From Cylicocyclus nassatus (taxonomy: Eukaryota; Nematoda; Chromadorea; Rhabditida; Strongylidae): 64,000 nucleotides of DNA. The translations under genes were made by a program, and so were the position numbers. The notes under the pieces are model-generated. The model was not told the DNA's origin and searched no databases. It saw only the letters and a list, made by a program, of their open reading frames with translations. This document shows positions 58,558-64,000 of the stretch, piece after piece. The stretch lies in assembly GCA_958299035.1 (NCBI GenBank), contig CATQJL010000001.1:82585071-82649070 (forward strand), written 5' to 3'. Position 1 is the first letter of the stretch. Each line of letters starts with the position of its first letter.

Positions 58558-59726
58558 TCTTATATATAAAGCTGAATGTCTGTTTGTCTGTCTGTCTGTA
58601 TGTATGTACGTATGTTCCGAATAGAAAATTCCATTTCTGAACCGATCCGGACCAAACTTGGCACACATACACTACGGGCCCCGGCGGGTGTCATAGGCTA
58701 CTTTTCGTCATCGATCGATATCGATTTTATCGATTTTTATCGATTTTTTTGCTGAGTTCACCTACGGGGCTGGGAGTTGGCATAGGGGGGTAATCGAGCA
58801 TGGGGATTCCGAATACAATATTGGTTTTCAGGATTATCGATTACTTTTATCGATTTTATCGATTTTTTTGCAAAGTTTGAGCTACGGGGCTGGGAGTTGG
58901 CACAGGGGGGTAATCGAGCATGGGGATTCCGAATACAATATTGGTTTTCAGGATTATCGATTACTTTTATCAATTTTATCGATTTTTTTGCAAAGTTTGA
59001 GCTACGGGGCTGGGAGTTCGCGCAGGGGGGTAATCGAGCATGGGGATTCCGAATACAATATTGGTTTTCGGGATTATCGATTACTTTTATCGATTTTATC
59101 GATTTTTTGCAAAGTTTGAGCTAGGGGGCTGGGAGTTGGCACAGGGGGGTAATCGAGCATGCTGATCATCCCCAAGGGGGTGATCAGCATGCTCGATTAC
59201 ACCCCTGTGCCAAATTCCAGCCCCCTAGCTCAAATTTTGCAAAATCGATAAAATCGATAGAAGTAATGGATAATTCCAAAAACTAATATTGTATTCGTAA
59301 TCTGCATGCTCGATTACCCCCCTGTGCAAACTCCCAGCCCCGCAGGTCAAACTTTACAAAAAAATTGATAAAATCGATAAAAGTAATGGACGATCCTGAA
59401 AACTAATATTGTGTTCGTAATCAGCATGCTCGATTACCCCCCTGTGCAAAATCCCAGCCTCGCATGTCAAAATTTACAAAAAATCGATAAAATCAATAAA
59501 AGTAACCGATAATTCTGAAAACTAATATTGTATTCGGAATCCCCATGCTCACTTCCCCCCTGTGCCAACTCCTAGCCCTGTAGGTGAACTGTGCGAAAAA
59601 ATCGATAAAAATCGGTAAGATCGACATCGATCGATAACGAAAAGTGGACTGTGACACGCGCCGGGGCCCGAAGTGTATGTGTGCCAAGTTTGGTCCGGAT
59701 ACGGCGGAGCCGGGTAAGCCAGCTAG
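58558..59726 (+). mobile_element. Helitron-like element with internal inverted array (copy 2)
   Basis: Same ends as 57260-58325 and over most of its length nearly identical, but with four left-direction units (about 58762, 58882, 59002, 59121) instead of three. It also has a slightly shorter central palindrome (about 59150-59200). The 103-bp length difference is mostly one array unit. The two elements lie head-to-tail, 232 bp apart. Confidence 0.88.
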
Positions 59727-59727
59727 T

Positions 59728-60741
59728 TACTTATAAATCAACCTCGGGGTCATCGACTTTTTATTTTTTAAAACTCTCCTCTTATCTGGCGCACATGTTT
59801 GGCACTGCGTAGCCTACTATGTTAGCAATAAAAGTGCACAGACAGATTGATTTTATGGAATCCAGGTGGCCAGGTAATGTTTAAAACATTCCTGTGTTAA
59901 GAGCGCGAATGAATAGTGTTCAACAAGTGCCATTTTGGTAGTGCTTTTCAAAACTATTGGTCTACCTTTAAACTCATTTGGTCACTATCAAATTGATCAA
60001 GACCTCAATGCAGCTCTTACAAGAATTACTAGTGACAAAGCAGACCTCGCTTTTGTTTGTTTACCCCAAGGAAGCAAATTCCGAAAAATCAGGGATGAAG
60101 GCTGATCAAAAGACTGGACCCAGGAAAGGAATGATACTTTGCCCTAGTAAACTCTCGAAATACGTCGTGACGTAAAGAAAGTGAGGTCACAACGTGTCCA
60201 ACTGAAGTACATGCTGCTCACGACCGTGCCTTGGTTGCTGCAAAACTTACGCGCCCGCGCGACCAAACCCTTCAATGATCGCCGACGGCACGCAGTGACA
60301 CTGCGCTACAGTCGCTCTCATGCTATCCGGTACGAATGAAGCAAAGGAAGGTAGGCAAGGCAGTCTGTTGCAACAACCTCAAGATGAACTTGTAAGCAAG
60401 CTCCGAAGTATCTCAACCTGTACCAACACTGTAAAAGCGTGCAATGCTTCCGCCTCGTTCACAATGATGACGCAATTGGAGGCGATATTGACAAGGAGAG
60501 CAGATAGCGTAGAGCCAGTGACGGGTGCCACTGAGCTAAAGGTAAAGGGTACTAGTCGTGCCTATGTTATGAAGCTGGTTACTTGTTAACTTTTCATGTA
60601 TTAGATGTCAATCATTAATTGTAAACTAGAAATGGAAGGATGGCATGTAACACGCAAATTTCAAAAAACATAACAATTAGGATCTTGCATATGTTTACCG
60701 AACTTGGGGACCTTCTGGCGTCATGGCTAATATAAGCTATC
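59728..60741. other. Spacer with a GC-richer unexplained ORF region
   Basis: An 89-codon plus-strand frame at 60320-60589 (contains LLQQPQDELVSKLRSISTCT and ends VMKLVTC) lies in a stretch (60180-60590) clearly richer in G+C than its flanks. There are no recognised motifs and no second copy to compare, so it stays unassigned. Confidence 0.3.
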
Positions 60742-60743
60742 TA

Positions 60744-61673
60744 TTAAGTTGTCTCATAAGTTTTTTCAATTTTGACTTTCTGAAGCAATAGCTCACACAC
60801 TTCTCCATTCTGATTATAATGCAGGGTACCGTTCGATAGAGCAAAGCAAGCTCTATAAGATGGCTATAAGTGTTTGCACTAGCTTTAGCACATCACGATT
60901 TAGAAGCAGAAATCTGAGAACTTCTGGATGCCCAAAAAATTAAAATTTTCTGTAACTTTGCCCGAAGAAAACTTATCAAATCATAAACTCCCTCACGCAT
61001 ATACACTCCACAAAACACATTCATATGTGTCGTTGCTGTGTTTGTTTCTACGTAAGAAACCGAGAATAAATTTCTCATGCTTCCAAAAAGCGATACTGCG
61101 CTGTTTTCACACAGGTAAATGTATACTACAGGCCTTCAGTAATACATCTTTCAGCTTTCCGGAAGCGCTTGTTCTTGAAAAATATCAAATCTAGCTTTTT
61201 GCGCTAAGGTATTACATGTTGAAATCAATATTTTTTTGGAAATAGAGCTTATGGAAAGCTGGAAATTTGTGAATGTACTTCTATGGGCCTGTAGTAAACA
61301 TTTACCTGTGTGAAAACAGCACAGCGTCGCTTTTTTGGAAGCTTAAAAACTTTAGATTTTCGGTTTTCAGCACAGAAACAAGCACAGCAACGGCACATAT
61401 GAATGTGTTTTGTGGAATGTATATGCATGAGCGAGTTTGGGATTTGATAAGTTTTCTTCGGGCAAAGTTACAGAAAATTTTAATTTTTTGGGCATCCAGA
61501 AGTTCTCAGATTTCGGCTTCTAACTCGTGGTGTGCTGAAGCTGGTGCAAACACTCACGCGCCATCTTATAGAGCTTGCTTTGCTCTATCGAACGGTACCC
61601 TGCATTATAATCAGACTTGAGTAGAGAGTGAGTATTGCTTCAGGTAAAATTAAAAACTTATGAGACAACCTAA
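60744..61673. mobile_element. Palindromic mariner-type element (family 6)
   Basis: The ends TTAAGTTGTCTCATAAGTTT and AAACTTATGAGACAACCTAA are flanked by TA (60742-60743 and 61674-61675). The arms carry the shared module CGATAGAGCAAAGCAAGCTC (about 60833-60863, inverted about 61560-61604). The host sequence on its two sides is itself inverted (GGCGTCATGGCTAATAT and complement). Confidence 0.88.
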
Positions 61674-62057
61674 TATTAGCCATGACGCCAGACGGTTCCA
61701 CCTCTCAAAATTGAGGTAAACGTTTGGTACACAGCTAACGAAAAGCAGATCATTCAAAAGTGGTGAAGACTGCAAAAACAAAGAAAAAGACGGAAGATAT
61801 CAGGAGATTTTGAGCAGAAAAAATATTTAGGCGGGCAGAAAAAATCGTCACGCAAATGGGTTGCATCATGAGAATAAACGGAAAAAGTAGTTTGAATATG
61901 AAATTACGACCAAATATAGGACTCAGCCGATCAAAAAGGCCAAGTAGTTGTAGGTGGCTCGCGATAATTTTCCCCAGCCACTGCTTTTGAAATATGATGA
62001 ATTTCGAGAGTTAGAGTAGCCGTAATAATTAAAATAAAATGGACTAGGTTCTTTGCA

Positions 62058-62904
62058 TCATCTTTTGATGGAATTATCAAAACCGAAACCTTCGTTTGTG
62101 GTTGAACCGGTACTTCTGTAAACCGTAATTTGCGCGCAAAATTCGCAGATGAAAAATGAATGCTTGGCAGAAATGTAATCCATCTACAAATGAACCGACT
62201 GAGTTTAAATTTTTGTAAAGGTAATTTAGAAGGCAGTCTCACACTTTTGAGCATTCAATTACAGACTTTCAACTCTCAAAAGATTTTTTAGGAGATGCTC
62301 ACCCTTGAACATATAGGTAACATTAACAGCGAGTTCGTCGAGGTCCGGCCTGTCGTTTCTGTAAAAGTCCTCTACAAGTCCTCCTTGCAAATTTGGGAGA
62401 GATAGTAAGCTTAGCTTACTTGAATTTGCGATAAAATCGATCGGCTTGATGTTTTTCAAGGTGAGTCATCCTCGGTGCTTTTGATAAGATTTTTCGAGCT
62501 CCCAAAGCTAGTGTGCATCTGAATGTAGTTGCCTGAAAAGTCAAGATCTGCAGTGAAATTGAAATCGGTAGTTAATCGTTTATTAGTCCCGAAAGAATAC
62601 CTGTAAAATCCAGTTTGCTATTTTTTCAAAAGCAAACGTCCTCGGCTGATGAGGAAAAATGATATCAAAAGCAATTTTAAAGGTCATGATATCAAATTAC
62701 ACCTTCCTTTCCCAGTTGACTGAATAGTTTGTCCATGAAGGCTATGGTATAGGGCTCAACCCCGCAAGCAAGAGCACGAATATGAAAGTTATTGTAAGAA
62801 TATCTAGGAGCAAAAGCCAACAAAGGAAGATTCTAAATGTTGAAGGCTAAGTCCATGAAAGCGTTAGAAGTCTAACTTACGCTAAGAATGTAGAGCAGCT
62901 TCAT
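62058..62904 (-). CDS. Predicted small secreted protein, paralogue C
   Basis: Exon 1 62904-62881 (MKLLYILS), exon 2 62832-62701 (NLPLLAFAPRYSYNNFHIRA..., ending QLGKEG), exon 3 62532-62420 (includes ILSKAPRMTHLEKHQADRFY), exon 4 62358-62303 (NDRPDLDELAVNVTYMFK). The acceptors GACTTTTCAG and GACTTTTACAG are stronger than those of A and B. Exon 4 has one extra G before its donor, which changes the phase of whatever follows. Two terminal exons are possible: 62183-62058 after TTTGTAG (a 41-codon frame ending TTNEGFGFDNSIKR that needs phase 0), or a frame from about 62113 (VPVQPQTKVSVLIIPSKDDA..., to a stop near 61931) that fits phase 1. I cannot choose. A protein of roughly 110-170 residues with a signal peptide is implied; the function is unknown. 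Confidence 0.62.
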
Positions 62905-62930
62905 TCATTTTTTCTCATTCCCCTCGCTTC

Positions 62931-62937
62931 ATTTATA
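62931..62937 (-). promoter_or_regulatory. TATA-like box of paralogue C
   Basis: TATAAAT on the minus strand, 26 nt from the ATG; position and flanks (CGGTATAAATGAAGCGAGGG) match paralogue A. Confidence 0.45.
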
Positions 62938-63320
62938 CCGCTAGCAACGAAAGTAATAAATTTGAAAAAATGGTGTTCGCTCTGACTTTAGAGTACAAGT
63001 AAACAATAACGGTCGTAGTGAGTTTTTCAACTACGGACAAAGTTTGGTGACTATAAGCAATTGTAGTGCTCGAAGGTACCACCATTAGTGCTAAGATACA
63101 CGTAAAAGTGCAGCTGTTGGCGATGGTAATTGCAATGTTGCACGGCTGTTTATCTTTCGTCCTACAAAAGCGAGTTTTTAAATGAGATTTGCGGGAGAGA
63201 GCAGTACCGCAAAAAAGAATTACCGCAGAGATACAGATTCGTTAATCATTTCGTACAATTTTTTTTCACCAAATGTTTTATCTCAATATTAATTCGAAGT
63301 GCAAAATTTATCCATTTGAT

Positions 63321-63563
63321 TCATCTGAAAAGCAACCGACGAGCATGCCATTCGATTTGTCTTCTTCCCTTTGTTGTATAGTGTTTTATTCCAATGTAAG
63401 CGTCTTTTGCGAGATCATGCTGCGATTTGGAATGGAATGTAGAATTTTCTGAAGCTATCCAAGTGTTCCTCTCATTTCCAGCAACTTCTCGAAGTTTCCC
63501 GTCATTTGTTTGCACTTCCCTTTTGAGAACATGCCGTGCATAAACCGAAAATGTCAAAACCAA
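63321..63563 (-). CDS. Coding-like exon, possible C-type-lectin-like fragment
   Basis: The frame contains VLKREVQTNDGKLREVAGNE, RNTWIASENS and LAKDAYIGIKHY. The GGKL.S...N..N.FIA.......DAYIGL pattern of nematode C-type lectin domains is vaguely similar, but the diagnostic cysteines are missing, so this is only a suggestion. A relative in copy A (35690-35795) keeps the frame, while copy B has a one-base deletion. A splice-like TGCTTTTCAG follows near 63327. The frame has no ATG at its 5' limit. Confidence 0.35.
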   Translation of the reverse strand: MVLTFSVYARHVLKREVQTNDGKLREVAGNERNTWIASENSTFHSKSQHDLAKDAYIGIKHYTTKGRRQIEWHARRLLFR

Positions 63564-63621
63564 ATTTCTTTCTGAAAGCGATATAAAACTGAGTAAGTTG
63601 CATTAGCGATGCTTTCAAATT

Positions 63622-63723
63622 TCAATTTTTCTTCGTAGATATGAATGGCTCATTGTTTTTGCTACAAGCTTTTGCATCGTGAGGACACCGAAGATTGGGG
63701 CCTTCAACAAGCATAGGATGCAT
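63622..63723 (-). CDS. Short Cys-containing ORF conserved in three copies (copy C)
   Basis: MHPMLVEGPNLRCPHDAKAC to STKKN and stop; compared with copy B there are six single-base changes, three of them silent. See the copy A and B entries. Confidence 0.4.
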   Translation of the reverse strand: MHPMLVEGPNLRCPHDAKACSKNNEPFISTKKN

Positions 63724-64000
63724 GTCAAAGGTATTATAAGAATTTGTGAAACCTCGAGGAAAGCAAAAACTTTGAAGCAACTTACTATCAGCGTGTGATT
63801 ACGTGAATCGCTTCATACGCTTATGACCGATCACTCATTTGACACACGTAAAAAGACTGCCTAAGCAAAGGTGTGCGTCACACATTCTCCCAGAGTATAA
63901 AGAACATGAATATGTTGTTGAGCTAAGGGAGTCTATTGTAATCGCTTTTCATGCTCCATTGCTATTGAAATCTTCAAGCGCACAATTTGGCGTCCGTGTT

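Larger units (their letters stand above)
61930..64000. repeat. Segmental duplication, copy C (runs off the window)
   Basis: Matches 47960-50410 of copy B and, from 62290, 34190-36470 of copy A, in the same order and orientation. The last 400 bp are nearly identical to copy B (about 50000-50410), closer than in the exon region. Confidence 0.8.

Noticed and set aside
57260..59726. CRISPR-like array
   Set aside because: The 120-bp units vary, change orientation and lie within Helitron ends in a eukaryotic context.

Overview
This window reads as repeat-saturated DNA from a nematode, most likely a strongylid (hookworm-type, clade V) worm. That is an inference from four things. (1) An RTE-clade retrotransposon carries endonuclease and reverse-transcriptase blocks of the type I associate with strongylid genomes. 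(2) The one convincing host gene family has tiny introns (48-54 nt) and TTTTCAG-type 3' splice sites. (3) There is a dense load of Tc1/mariner, hAT, MULE, Harbinger, Helitron-like and tRNA-SINE sequence. (4) The base composition is AT-rich, with no long open frames, rRNA or prokaryote-style operons. No long uninterrupted protein-coding gene exists here; almost every ORF longer than 60 codons is accidental or lies in a transposon arm.

Layout. 0-9 kb is nested repeats: degenerate Helitron-like units, a 5-kb inverted repeat (arms 2.25-3.44 and 6.24-7.29 kb), two palindromic mariner elements, a perfect 39-bp hairpin, a tRNA-derived SINE and a decayed Harbinger relative. 9-13 kb is a minus-strand RTE element broken by two younger insertions: a palindromic hAT with an 8-bp target duplication, and a fold-back MITE. 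13.1-14.0 kb holds fragments of an unrecognised minus-strand gene. 14.6-15.2 kb is the 3' end of a second RTE copy. 17.1-18.5 kb is a decayed relative of the hAT fold-back.

From about 18.9 kb the window is a direct segmental duplication. Copy A (about 18.9-37.9 kb) and copy B (about 38.0-51.6 kb) are followed, after Helitron-rich DNA, by the start of copy C (about 61.9 kb to the window end). Transposons that landed in only one copy leave the empty site in the other, so several insertions are dated and their target duplications confirmed inside this one sequence.

Each copy carries, on the minus strand, a small intron-containing gene for a predicted secreted protein (exon 1 MKLLYILS; conserved exons 2-4; conserved TATA-like box). 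Upstream of it lie further coding-like exons of unknown identity. The frame, in-frame indels and splice phases agree between the three copies, which makes this the best supported host gene family. Copy A has lost its terminal exon region where a truncated Helitron lies; copies B and C have their own lesions or ambiguities.

The most striking system-level feature is palindromy. At least ten independent DNA-transposon insertions, about 12 kb in total, are almost pure inverted repeats with no transposase. Four mariner families with different termini share the same interior module of about 40 bp in both arms. These loci could encode long hairpin RNAs.
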